Notes under the pieces: model-generated
What the model was told of the DNA's origin: nothing
The model's input: the letters and a program-made list of their open reading frames with translations, nothing else
The model's database searches: none
Assembly (NCBI GenBank): GCA_964492135.1
Contig: CAZBJW010000045.1
Location: 1-21,373 of the forward strand
Direction of reading: 5' to 3'
Length of the DNA: 21,373 nucleotides
Origin: CAYGAW01 sp964492135
Lineage (GTDB): Bacteria; Chloroflexota; Anaerolineae; UBA7937; B3-Chlor
Made by a program: the position numbers and the translations under genes
Part shown: piece after piece, positions 1 through 7,055 of the stretch
How the letters are laid out: every line of letters starts with the position of its first letter
How positions within the stretch are numbered: the first letter of the stretch is position 1

Positions 1-1
1 A

Positions 2-865
2 CCCAGGGGCGAGGAGCCCAGCAACGTCGTGGTGGTGGGGGTCTATTTCTTTTCCAGGTTGATCTTCGACTACCTTGCCCGCACTCCCGTCTCCAACTAT
101 CAGCTCGAAGCAGCCTATCAAAAACTGATAGATGAGGGAAATGTGGAATTCGTGCCTTACGACGGCGTGTTCGAGTCGTTCAAGCACCCCTGGGATCCAC
201 TCACGATCAATGAGTATTTGATGAGCAGTTTCATCACCGAACCACGAGTGAGCGATCGGGCTCAAGTCTCGGACAAAGCCGTCATCGAGGGCAAGGTCGT
301 CATCGAGGAAGGGGTGAGGGTCTTGGAGAATGCCGTCATCCGGGGACCCGCCTACGTTGGACGGAACAGCATCATCGGAAACAACGTCCTGATATGGAAC
401 CATTCTTCTATTGGGGCCGACTCGGTGGTGGGCTTTTCTTCTGAAATCAAGCACTCCCTGGTTGGGCAAAACTGCTGGATTCACATGTCCTACGTCGGAG
501 ACTCGATACTCTCCGACAACTGCTCCTTGGGGGCGGGCACTATCACCGCCAACTTCCGTTTCGACGAGGGAGAGGTGCCGGTCAGGGTGAAGGGGGAAAG
601 ACTCTGCGCAGGCACGGATAAGCTCGGCGTCATCATGGGCGAGGACTGCAAGACCGGGTGCAATGCCACCTTGATGCCGGGCGTGAGGATAGGGCCTCAC
701 AGTATCGTGGGCCCCGGGGTCGTCCTGCAAGATGATCTAGCCCCAGACACCACGATAATGGGTCCTGCGCCTTATGTTACAGCCAAGAACGAGATCAACG
801 TTTCAGCGGAGGGCAAACAAGAGAAGATGACAGCGCTCCGCAAAGGCACGGGCGGCGGCGCCTAG
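2..865 (+). CDS. GlmU-like sugar nucleotidyltransferase / acyltransferase, C-terminal part (5' end outside window)
   Basis: The reading frame is open to the left edge, so a GTG at 29 is not the true start and only the last 287 residues are visible. The first about 50 residues are the end of a nucleotidyltransferase domain (VGVYFF, IFDYL, then a helix ending LIDEG, as in RmlA/GlmU-like enzymes). From about residue 80 onward comes a left-handed beta-helix of hexapeptide repeats (VIEGKVVIEEG, VIRGPAYVG, IIGNNVLIWNH). Next follow GAGTITANFRFDEG and a KLGVIMGEDCKTG segment, the signature of the GlmU-like bifunctional nucleotidyltransferase/acyltransferase family also found in archaea. Such enzymes charge a sugar-1-phosphate with a nucleotide, and the helix can acetylate an amino sugar; the substrate cannot be told here. 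It is probably the first visible gene of a plus-strand operon, with the next gene about 20 bases downstream. Confidence 0.85.
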   Translation, partial: PRGEEPSNVVVVGVYFFSRLIFDYLARTPVSNYQLEAAYQKLIDEGNVEFVPYDGVFESFKHPWDPLTINEYLMSSFITEPRVSDRAQVSDKAVIEGKVVIEEGVRVLENAVIRGPAYVGRNSIIGNNVLIWNHSSIGADSVVGFSSEIKHSLVGQNCWIHMSYVGDSILSDNCSLGAGTITANFRFDEGEVPVRVKGERLCAGTDKLGVIMGEDCKTGCNATLMPGVRIGPHSIVGPGVVLQDDLAPDTTIMGPAPYVTAKNEINVSAEGKQEKMTALRKGTGGGA

Positions 866-887
866 GTGGTGAGAAGGGGGATCGCAA

Positions 888-2144
888 CTGGATACTGAAG
901 CGTCTATAGAACTGGCTTTGATAGGTCTGTCGCTGGTCTTGACCGCATTCGCGTCTGCCGCTGAGGCAGCGCTCACTTCGGCCAATCCCTTTCGCGTGAA
1001 GAGAATGGCCGCGGAAGGCGTGCGCCGGGCCGAACTGCTGGACTCTATCTTGGAGCAAGATGAGTGGCATCTGTCAGCCCTGCTAATCCTGAAAAACGCA
1101 GCGGTTATCGTGGCTGCTTGCCTGACCACCCTCTTGGCACTCAGCTACGCTCCCGACTGGGGCGTCGTGATAATTGTCGTCTCCTTGACCTTGCTCGTGC
1201 TGTTCCTTTGTCGCCTCCTCCCTCGCGCCTGGGCCGTACGGGACCCAGAAAGCTCGGCTCTGCTCCTGTCCAGGCCGACACGGTGGCTGGCACTGGCTGC
1301 ATATCCTTTTGTCCGCCTCTTCAAGACGATCACTGATTTCTTGATTGGGGACAGCAAGGCGCAAGAACTCCCCAAGGACGCCGCTACTATGGAGGCTGAG
1401 CTGCGGTTGTTTATCGATGCCGGCGAGGAAGAAGGCTACATCGAAGAAGATGAGAGGGAAATGATAGCTAGCATCATAGAGTTCGACGAGACTCTGGTGC
1501 GGGAGATCATGGTGCCGCGTATCGACATGATAGCTTTGGACGTCAATACCTCGGTGGACGAGGCCCTGGATATCATCGTCGAGACAGGCTACTCGCGCAT
1601 CCCTGTTTACGAAGGAGCAATAGAGAACATCGTGGGCATTCTGAACGCCAAGGATCTCCTCACTCACTTCAGGGACAACAAAGACTCGAACGGTGAACTG
1701 AGGGATCTCTTGCGTCCGGCCCACTTCGTGCCGGAAACGAACAAGGTGGGAGAACTCCTGGAAGAACTGCAGCGCGAACGGATTCAGATGGCCATTGTGG
1801 TAGATGAGTACGGCGGGATCGCAGGATTGGTGACTGTCGAGGACGCCCTGGAAGAGATCGTGGGCGAGATTGAGGACGAATACGACACAGCAGAGGCTTT
1901 CTTTGAGAGGATCGCCGACAACGAGGCGATCTTCAACGCTCGCATGGATCTAGATGACGTGAACCGGATGATGGATACACACCTGCCGACAGAGGACAGC
2001 GACACCCTCGGAGGGCTCATCTATTCGCTCCTGGGCGGCGTGCCTAAGGCAGGCGACGAGGTAATACTGGATGGTGTGAAGATAACGGTGTTGTCCTTGT
2101 CGGGCCGTCGCATCCACAAGGTAAGAGTGGTAAAAGAAGGATAG
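888..2144 (+). CDS. Hemolysin-family membrane protein: CNNM (DUF21) + CBS pair + CorC/HlyC domain
   Basis: The protein has an N-terminal DUF21/CNNM membrane part with about three or four hydrophobic segments in the first 140 residues, including the family-typical small-residue stretch SAAEAALTS. A pair of CBS domains follows: first REIMVPRIDM to GILNAKDLL, second ERIQMAIVVDEYGG to VTVEDALEEIVGEIEDE. The C-terminal CorC_HlyC domain (about the last 75 residues) contains SDTLGGLIYSLLGGVPKAGD. Related proteins are linked to Mg2+/Co2+ efflux; a haemolytic role is historical naming only. Start choice: the first conventional start is TTG at 918, which has no Shine-Dalgarno. The in-frame CTG at 888 lies 7 bases after AAGGGGG (874-880) and gives an N-terminus MDTEASIELAL that fits the family better. 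I therefore give 888, with 918 as the alternative. Only one base separates its stop from the next gene. Confidence 0.9.
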   Translation: MDTEASIELALIGLSLVLTAFASAAEAALTSANPFRVKRMAAEGVRRAELLDSILEQDEWHLSALLILKNAAVIVAACLTTLLALSYAPDWGVVIIVVSLTLLVLFLCRLLPRAWAVRDPESSALLLSRPTRWLALAAYPFVRLFKTITDFLIGDSKAQELPKDAATMEAELRLFIDAGEEEGYIEEDEREMIASIIEFDETLVREIMVPRIDMIALDVNTSVDEALDIIVETGYSRIPVYEGAIENIVGILNAKDLLTHFRDNKDSNGELRDLLRPAHFVPETNKVGELLEELQRERIQMAIVVDEYGGIAGLVTVEDALEEIVGEIEDEYDTAEAFFERIADNEAIFNARMDLDDVNRMMDTHLPTEDSDTLGGLIYSLLGGVPKAGDEVILDGVKITVLSLSGRRIHKVRVVKEG

Positions 2145-2145
2145 C

Positions 2146-2568
2146 ATGGACCCCTTCCCAGAACTAGTCGCCCTCGGTAGAGAAGCTCGCGAGCGAGCAT
2201 ACGCACTGTACTCTGGATTCAAAGTGGGCGCAGCATTGAAGACAAAGTCTGGCCGAGTATACAGCGGTTCCAACGTGGAGAATGCCTCGTATGGCCTTGC
2301 TATGTGCGCGGAGCGGGTGGCCGTATTCAACGCAGTGTCTGCGGGCGAGCGCGAATTCGAGGCTTTGGCTGTGGTTAGCGAGACCCTTGCTCCCCCCTGC
2401 GGGGCCTGTCTTCAAGTACTGGCGGAGTTCGGCCTGGATACTCAGGTCATAGTCGCAGATCTGGGAGAGCGGCGCGAGGTACATCTCGTGGCTGATCTGC
2501 TGCCCACGGCCTTCACGGCGGCATTGCTGCCTTCGCGTGGCTCTACGGGCGAGAAGGATCCCTCCTAG
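2146..2568 (+). CDS. cdd: Cytidine deaminase
   Basis: The 140-residue protein is the normal size of the small homotetrameric cytidine deaminase, which hydrolyses cytidine and deoxycytidine to uridine and deoxyuridine in pyrimidine salvage. Zinc and catalytic residues are all present: C54-A55-E56 (Glu56 is the proton shuttle) and P84-C85-G86-A87-C88. The substrate-binding segment SGSNVENASYG is at 40-50. The ATG follows the upstream stop after one base and is preceded by AAGAAGG inside the end of that gene, so it is very likely translationally coupled. In many bacteria cdd sits next to era and CNNM/CBS genes, so the pairing with the gene upstream is normal. The C-terminal tail after residue 125 (about 15 residues, polar) is variable in the family. 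Confidence 0.95.
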   Translation: MDPFPELVALGREARERAYALYSGFKVGAALKTKSGRVYSGSNVENASYGLAMCAERVAVFNAVSAGEREFEALAVVSETLAPPCGACLQVLAEFGLDTQVIVADLGERREVHLVADLLPTAFTAALLPSRGSTGEKDPS

Positions 2569-2634
2569 TGCCCACTCTCTGGCCAACCAAGAATAGACTT
2601 CCGACAACATTCGTCCGGCAAGAGTACTAGTTTC

Positions 2635-3054
2635 GTGCTGAACAAAGCCATGGAAGTAGTGTATGTGAAGGAGCAACATCTCGCAGAGATGATTGATCAT
2701 GCACGGGAGGAAGCGCCCCTGGAGGCTTGTGGCATTCTTGCAGGAGAAAAGCATCGCGTGGCGGAGATATACCGCGCCAGGAACGTGGATCGGAGCCCGA
2801 CCTCTTATCGCCTGGACCCGGAGGAGCAGTACAGGATCTTCGTAGACATAGAGGACAAGGGCTTGGACATCGTGGGCATCTATCACTCGCATCCCTCTTC
2901 ACCAGCTGTTCCCTCCAATATAGACCTCAGAAAGGCCTATTATCCGGAAGCCTTCTACTTCGTGATATCCCTCATGGATCCCGCCAGGCCGGAGGTCCGG
3001 GCCTTCACTATGGCCAACGGCGAGAGCAGGGAAAGTGAGATAGTGATGGCTTGA
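2635..3054 (+). CDS. JAMM/MPN+ metalloprotease (M67 / Mov34-PAD-1 family)
   Basis: This is a short stand-alone JAMM domain with every zinc-site residue: E30 (in LEACG), H84 and H86 (HSHP), S94 and D97, matching the E...HxH-x7-S-x2-D pattern. Prokaryotic members cleave isopeptide or C-terminal peptide bonds of ubiquitin-like or sulfur-carrier proteins such as ThiS/MoaD-type or SAMP proteins; the substrate is not visible here because no ThiF/E1-like or beta-grasp gene lies in the window. Two starts are possible: GTG at 2635 or ATG at 2650 (then beginning MEVVYVKEQ). Neither has a convincing Shine-Dalgarno, so the start is uncertain. It lies 66 bases after cdd and ends exactly where a strong promoter begins, its TGA lying within the -35 TTGACA. 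Confidence 0.9.
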   Translation: MLNKAMEVVYVKEQHLAEMIDHAREEAPLEACGILAGEKHRVAEIYRARNVDRSPTSYRLDPEEQYRIFVDIEDKGLDIVGIYHSHPSSPAVPSNIDLRKAYYPEAFYFVISLMDPARPEVRAFTMANGESRESEIVMA

Positions 3055-3079
3055 CAAGCCTCGCCGAGTCGGCTACAAT
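3051..3079 (+). promoter_or_regulatory. Sigma-70 promoter, TTGACA-17-TACAAT
   Basis: The -35 box TTGACA (3051-3056) is a perfect consensus, the spacer is exactly 17 bases, and the -10 box TACAAT (3074-3079) matches five of six positions. The start point is predicted near 3086. The promoter overlaps the stop codon of the JAMM protease gene and reads toward a terminator only about 70 bases away. Confidence 0.8.
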
Positions 3080-3085
3080 CTCGTA

Positions 3086-3156
3086 AAGCGGTGGCATCTG
3101 ACCTGGTAGGCAACAACGGAATAAGGGGCGAGTGGCCCAGGAACTGGCCCCTTTTT
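3086..3156 (+). ncRNA. Candidate small RNA between strong promoter and terminator
   Basis: A transcript starting about 7 bases after the -10 box and ending in the terminator T-run would be about 71 nt. It matches no RNA family I recognise (not 6S, SRP, tmRNA or a known riboswitch by its conserved motifs). A 26-codon GTG frame (from about 3092) runs through the hairpin and past the T-run with two Trp codons, so a leader peptide is an alternative. There is no experimental or comparative support, so this is inferred only from promoter plus terminator placement. Confidence 0.35.
3123..3156 (+). terminator. Intrinsic terminator
   Basis: AAGGGGC (3123-3129) pairs with GCCCCTT (3147-3153). After one G-G mismatch, AGT (3131-3133) pairs with ACT (3143-3145) around a 9-base loop. 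The 3' arm runs into five T residues (3152-3156). It would end both the upstream operon and the short transcript from the promoter at 3051. Confidence 0.75.
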
Positions 3157-3171
3157 GGCTTCGAAGTGTAG

Positions 3172-3297
3172 CCTCTTCCCCGTCGAAAACGCTGGCCTAG
3201 ACCCTATGAGCAGATTACGACGCGGTACGAGCTTCGACTAGTCAGACGCGGGCTCAGAAAGACCACCGCCATCGACTTCTTGGGCTCTAGGACCTGA
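3172..3297 (+). pseudogene. Possible transposase/recombinase HTH remnant
   Basis: There is no intact gene in the 281 bases between the protease and the methyltransferase. Beyond the terminator, one plus-strand frame is open for 41 codons and reads ...PYEQITTRYELRLVRRGLRK, then TTAIDFLGSRT and a TGA at 3295. The pattern of a Tyr-Glu-Leu helix, a turn and an SRT recognition helix resembles the N-terminal helix-turn-helix of transposases. There is no start codon with a ribosome site, no DDE region and no terminal repeats. It could be chance; I treat it as a weak relic. Confidence 0.25.
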
Positions 3298-3335
3298 GCC
3301 AATGTTGTTGAGCTGATCACGGAGTACCGTCCCCA

Positions 3336-4133
3336 GTGAATCACCAGCACGGTTTCACTGTCAGAGGATCGGTGTCACGCGCGGTGCAGGAGTGGCGGTA
3401 TCTTGCGACTCCTGGCTGGTCATTGGAGGACGTTGGCAAGTTCTGGTCCTCGGTGACGGACTACGATGACATCAATGAGGCTTCCTACACGTACAACCGC
3501 CGCTTTACCGCTTCATTTGAATTGGCAAGAGATCTCATCGGGCAGGACAACTTAGCCCTTGACATCCAGTCTCGTACGGGGAATGGAAGCCTATTCTGGG
3601 CGGAACGAGGCTTCATCCGCCAGGCCAACCTCGTTGACTTCTCGGAAAAGATGTTGGCGATTGCTTCCTCAAAGCTCACCGAGGCGGGAGTCGAGTTTGA
3701 GGCCCATCTGGTGAAGAGCTTTCCTCTCCCCTTTCCAAACGAAACCTTTGACCTCGTACTCTCATACGAGACGATCGAGCACGTGTGGGACCGCACGGGA
3801 TTTGTACGCGAACTAGCTCGGGTGCTCAAGGCAAGGCGATGGATAATCCTCACGTGCCCCAACCTGTTGTGGGAACCAGCCCATTGGCTGGCCGCCATCT
3901 TCAACCTCCACCACAGCGAAGGCCCTCACAGATTCTTGAGAAGAAGTAGATTGCTGTCCCTTTTCGCGTCTAGCGGACTGGAAATCGTGCGAGAGAACTC
4001 CGCGATCATCCTGCCTTTTTCGTCAGCATCGTCGATCTCATTGGACCGGTTCTTGGAGCAGAAACTTCCTCAGAGTCTCATGAGAGCGATAGCCCTGCGG
4101 CGCAGCTTTGTGCTGCGAAAGAGTGAGAGATGA
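3336..4133 (+). CDS. Class I SAM-dependent methyltransferase (Methyltransf_11-like)
   Basis: The 265-residue protein has a Rossmann methyltransferase core. Motif I is near residue 73 (LALDIQSRTGNGS), followed by the acidic end of strand 2 (NLVDFSEKML). Motif II/III FDLVLSYETIEHVWD is near residues 139-153, and a strand-5 region is RWIILTCPN. Motif I is unusual: the common GCGTG is SRTGNG, so only the second glycine pair is kept. The ETIEH segment resembles Methyltransf_11/23 proteins that methylate small molecules or lipids. The start is GTG at 3336, the only start codon after an in-frame stop at 3309; a weak GGAG lies 11 bases before it. The substrate is unknown and the neighbours do not indicate one. 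A basic, Ser/Leu-rich C-terminus follows the core. Confidence 0.85.
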   Translation: MNHQHGFTVRGSVSRAVQEWRYLATPGWSLEDVGKFWSSVTDYDDINEASYTYNRRFTASFELARDLIGQDNLALDIQSRTGNGSLFWAERGFIRQANLVDFSEKMLAIASSKLTEAGVEFEAHLVKSFPLPFPNETFDLVLSYETIEHVWDRTGFVRELARVLKARRWIILTCPNLLWEPAHWLAAIFNLHHSEGPHRFLRRSRLLSLFASSGLEIVRENSAIILPFSSASSISLDRFLEQKLPQSLMRAIALRRSFVLRKSER

Positions 4134-4269
4134 CGCCGGGGAAGGCAGCGGGCCCTTCGCTCTAACCGGTTCTGCTCCGCTGAGGCGGGCGATAGCATGG
4201 GTCCCGGAGATAAGAAGTGCGGCCTCAGAGGGCTGACAGACAAACTCACGACTCAGAGTATATCCGCCG

Positions 4270-4292
4270 GGGTCAGTGCCGCGAGCTGACCC
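4270..4292. repeat. Perfect inverted repeat (7-bp stem) upstream of the kinase gene
   Basis: GGGTCAG (4270-4276) and CTGACCC (4286-4292) are exact reverse complements around a 9-base loop. No T-run follows, so it is not an obvious terminator. It sits about 80 bases before the kinase start and may be an RNA leader hairpin or an operator. The 239 bases between the methyltransferase and the kinase otherwise show no gene except the mini-ORF at 4329. Confidence 0.35.
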
Positions 4293-4328
4293 GACTGCCT
4301 CCGAGGCGCGCATGTACCAAGGAGAACG

Positions 4329-4376
4329 ATGCGAGCTTTGCACCGTGAGTTCCACATCACAGGGGAACGAGCATGA
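4329..4376 (+). CDS. Possible 15-codon leader peptide overlapping the kinase start
   Basis: An ATG preceded by AAGGAG with a 4-base gap opens a 15-codon frame (MRALHREFHITGERA). Its TGA overlaps the ATG of the next gene as ATGA (4373-4376), the arrangement expected for translational coupling. The kinase has its own AGGGG site, so coupling is not required. The frame is too short to tell from chance. Confidence 0.25.
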   Translation: MRALHREFHITGERA

Positions 4377-5299
4377 ACCAGCCTAACGTGGTCGTTATTG
4401 GCAGTTCGACTACGGACATGAAAGGGCGTCCCAACACTGCATTGGTGTCGGGTACCTCAAATCCTGGGTCCATTCGCATTAGCCCCGGCGGGGTGGCCAG
4501 GAATGTGGCCGAGAATCTGGCGCGCTTGGGGGTATCCACGGTTCTGTTGTCCGCTGTCGGAGACGATGCCACGGGAAGAAACATCCTGGAGGTGACCCAA
4601 GCCGCAGGCGTTGACACGAGCCGGGTCCTGGCCAGCTCTCAGTATCCGTCCGCCACCTATCTCGCGATCGTCGACGAAGAGGGCAACCTCGTCCTCTCCA
4701 TTGACGACATGGACATTGTGAAGCTCGTGACGCCCAGGTACGTCTATGCTCACCGCCGGTGGATTAGTCGAGCAAGCATGATGGTGCTGGATGCGAACCT
4801 GAGCCCTGCCACCATCAAGTCCGCCCTGGCCATCGCTGCCAAGGCAGAAGTACCCGTATGCGTCGATCCAGTATCCGTGGCCCTTGCGCCACGCGTTCAA
4901 CCTCACCTTGACCAGATTTCTCTGGTGGTGCCCAACGCTGATGAGGCGATGGTGCTTTGTGGCCTCTCCGCTTCTGATCGCTTTGAGGCCATGGCCGCCG
5001 CCCGGTCCCTCATCGCCACAGGAGTCGACGCCGCCGTCGTCACGCTGGCGGAGAAAGGCCTGGTCTACGCCACCTCGGAGGAGAGCGGGCATGTTCCGGC
5101 CATAAACATCGAGATCACCGACCCTACAGGTGGCGGCGACGCGCTGACGGCTGCGGTCGTATTCGGCTTGGTGAATGGCTTCTCTGTAAGTGAGGCGGTG
5201 CGCCTCGGCCTCTCCGCAGCCACTCTGACCTTGACTTGCTCCGATACCGTCTGCCCAGACTTAAGCCTCGAAGCGCTCTACGATCGGTTGATGATCTGA
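4373..5299 (+). CDS. PfkB-family carbohydrate kinase, pseudouridine-kinase type
   Basis: The 308-residue ribokinase-fold enzyme phosphorylates a sugar or nucleoside with ATP. The N-terminal PfkB signature SPGGVARNVAENLARLG (about 37-53) and the C-terminal signature with the catalytic base (D250-PTGGGD, Asp256) are complete. The opening SNPGSIRISPGG is the form I associate with pseudouridine kinase (PsuK), which makes pseudouridine 5'-phosphate during RNA nucleoside breakdown. The usual partner psuG (pseudouridine-5'-phosphate glycosidase) is not next to it, so another nucleoside or sugar remains possible. The start ATG has AGGGG 7 bases upstream. The gene appears monocistronic; the 361 bases downstream are non-coding, apart from a doubtful antisense frame, up to the resB leader. 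Confidence 0.85.
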   Translation: MNQPNVVVIGSSTTDMKGRPNTALVSGTSNPGSIRISPGGVARNVAENLARLGVSTVLLSAVGDDATGRNILEVTQAAGVDTSRVLASSQYPSATYLAIVDEEGNLVLSIDDMDIVKLVTPRYVYAHRRWISRASMMVLDANLSPATIKSALAIAAKAEVPVCVDPVSVALAPRVQPHLDQISLVVPNADEAMVLCGLSASDRFEAMAAARSLIATGVDAAVVTLAEKGLVYATSEESGHVPAINIEITDPTGGGDALTAAVVFGLVNGFSVSEAVRLGLSAATLTLTCSDTVCPDLSLEALYDRLMI

Positions 5300-5401
5300 C
5301 CCCATCGAGCTGACCCAATCTGTCGCCAGGGTCTCCATCTCCACGCAGCGCACGACTTCGAGCTCGTCGTACCTCCGCCCTCGCAGAAGCCAGACCGACA
5401 A
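5261..5401 (-). pseudogene. Possible gene remnant antisense to the kinase 3' end
   Basis: In the 361-base gap before resB, a minus-strand frame (TTG at 5401, stop at 5261, 46 codons) reads with a protein-like composition, for example RGRRYDELEVV and CVEMETLATDW. It has no ribosome site, and its last 13 codons lie antisense to the kinase. I recognise no family. It may be a relic or chance; the rest of the gap, apart from the promoter at 5543, shows nothing. Confidence 0.15.
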
Positions 5402-5542
5402 GCCCGCCAGAAAGGCTCTCTTACTCCATCATTCCCATCCTCCCGCTCGATACGTTCCGTGACCCGCTTCCATTCCTGGAGTAGTCTAGCAGGCCTGGCC
5501 TCATCTCGCGAAGTGTCCCTATGCGCGAAACAGGTGCCTGGT

Positions 5543-5571
5543 TTGACACGGGGTCCGCACCATAGTATGAT
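5543..5571 (+). promoter_or_regulatory. Sigma-70 promoter for resB-ccsA, TTGACA-17-TATGAT
   Basis: A perfect -35 box (5543-5548), an exact 17-base spacer, and a -10 box TATGAT (5566-5571) matching five of six positions. The predicted start is near 5578, giving a leader of about 83 bases before resB. Confidence 0.8.
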
Positions 5572-5578
5572 TGGACGC

Positions 5579-5592
5579 GCTGTCTTGACAGC
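5579..5592. promoter_or_regulatory. Palindrome at the predicted resB transcription start
   Basis: GCTGTC (5579-5584), two T, then GACAGC (5587-5592): a perfect 6+6 inverted repeat placed at +1 to +15 of the promoter. The position suits an operator for a dimeric repressor, or a small 5' hairpin in the mRNA. No regulator gene is visible nearby. Confidence 0.35.
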
Positions 5593-5660
5593 ACTCAAAG
5601 ACCCCGCACGCTTGCCGCATGAGCCACTGAACACGAACTAGGGAGATTACGGCGAAGCCG

Positions 5661-7055
5661 ATGGTAGTACAGAGGGATATCCCTGATCTTCTGTGGCGAG
5701 CCTTCAGTTCGCGTAGGCTGACCCTCATATTGCTGGCCGTCATCGCCGTCGTGGTTTCATGTGGCGCCATCCTTCCCCAGATCCCCACCGGTATGGATGT
5801 TGGTTCTCGCGAGTATGACTACTGGTATGCAGCGATTCAAGCGCGCTATCGGCAATGGACGGATCTGCTGGCGATGCTAGGGTCGTTCTCCGTGCTTGAC
5901 TCGCTCTGGTTTAAGCTCACTCTCGCCCTTCTGATGGTCAACCTCTCTGTGTGCGCCATCGAGCAGTTCGAGGCAGGCCTCCGGCCGCCCAAATGTTCAG
6001 CAGAAGACTTCGACCCAGCTTTTCGGCGAGCTTCGCAGTGCGCGACCTTCGTCGTCGCCAGTCAGAGAGAGTCCGTCGAGGCAAGTCTGCGCCGGTTGCT
6101 GGAGGCGCGCCGCTACAGGGTTGAGATTCGGCAGGAGGACAGAGCCTCCTATCTGAGCGCCAATCGCTTTTCGCTGATACGTTGGGGACCTATCGTTGCC
6201 CATGGAGGATTGATCTTGGCGATCGCGGGACTGATGCTGGGAGCACGCATGGCGTGGCGCGAGAGAAACATCGCCCTCAGCCCTGGACAAGCATACCAGA
6301 TTCAGCACGTTCCCTCCTTCAGCGTACGACTGGACGACTTCGACGCGGAACTCTATCCCCATGGCGCTCCCCGCGCCTATCTCGTTCGCGTAACGCTCCT
6401 GGAAGAAGGAAGTGAGGTGAAGACAGGAGTTGCGGTCCCAAACGCACCCTTCAGGTACCACGGACTATCTCTCTATCAGGTATCTCATGGACCTCTGGTC
6501 ACGGTTAGCGCTCTGGACAGAGATGCGCAGCCCGTCTCTGTGCAGGCTCTGGCCCCTGGGGCCACAGTCCAAGAGGAAGCGGCGTTGCAGCTCAGTGATC
6601 AGAACAACGAAGGATACGTAGCCGTCCCCGATCGCAATCTGGTCCTGCGAATCGTCTACCAGTCGATGCCGCCCCCACAAGAGGAAGACATGCCTAGCTT
6701 GCTGGTGCAAGCCTATCGAGGTGGAATGACCGACCTTGTCCATAGTGAGACGCTACTGGACTCCGCAACTCTGGAGATAGAGGGCAACGCGTACATGGTT
6801 GACTGGGCACATTACGCAGTATTGGACATAGCCAATGACCCCAGCCTGAGTCTTATCCTTGTTGGAGCGACCTCGGTGCTGGTAGCAGCTATCGCCATCC
6901 TCTGCGTGCCGCCACGCTCCATCTGGGGAGCGGTGACGGACGAAGGACAGGTGTTGGAAATACGGATGGCCAGACTAGGGGAGAAGGACATAGGAGCTGC
7001 AGTCAGAGAGTTCGATGCCTTAATAGAGCAGATAGAGAGGGCTAGTCGTGGTTGA
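5661..7055 (+). CDS. resB: ResB-like cytochrome c biogenesis protein (system II)
   Basis: The 464-residue membrane protein has the ResB/CcsB layout: TM1 near residues 20-37 (LILLAVIAVVVS), TM2 about 83-100 (LALLMVNLSVCA), TM3 about 173-195 (GPIVAHGGLILAIAGLMLG), a large extracytoplasmic domain (about 200-390) and TM4 about 393-415 before a short cytoplasmic tail. ResB and CcsA form the system II complex that carries haem across the membrane and attaches it to apocytochrome c CXXCH motifs. The APFRYHGLSLYQ segment in the outer domain is typical of the family. The start is the ATG at 5661; AGGGAG lies about 14 bases upstream, a long spacing. It overlaps ccsA by 8 bases, so the pair is translationally coupled. 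It is shorter than ResB forms that carry an extra large loop. Confidence 0.9.
   Translation: MVVQRDIPDLLWRAFSSRRLTLILLAVIAVVVSCGAILPQIPTGMDVGSREYDYWYAAIQARYRQWTDLLAMLGSFSVLDSLWFKLTLALLMVNLSVCAIEQFEAGLRPPKCSAEDFDPAFRRASQCATFVVASQRESVEASLRRLLEARRYRVEIRQEDRASYLSANRFSLIRWGPIVAHGGLILAIAGLMLGARMAWRERNIALSPGQAYQIQHVPSFSVRLDDFDAELYPHGAPRAYLVRVTLLEEGSEVKTGVAVPNAPFRYHGLSLYQVSHGPLVTVSALDRDAQPVSVQALAPGATVQEEAALQLSDQNNEGYVAVPDRNLVLRIVYQSMPPPQEEDMPSLLVQAYRGGMTDLVHSETLLDSATLEIEGNAYMVDWAHYAVLDIANDPSLSLILVGATSVLVAAIAILCVPPRSIWGAVTDEGQVLEIRMARLGEKDIGAAVREFDALIEQIERASRG

Noticed and set aside
3250..3300. GGCTCAG ... CTGAGCC inverted repeat upstream of the methyltransferase
   Set aside because: Long unpaired spacer of about 38 bases and no T-run; likely chance at this length.
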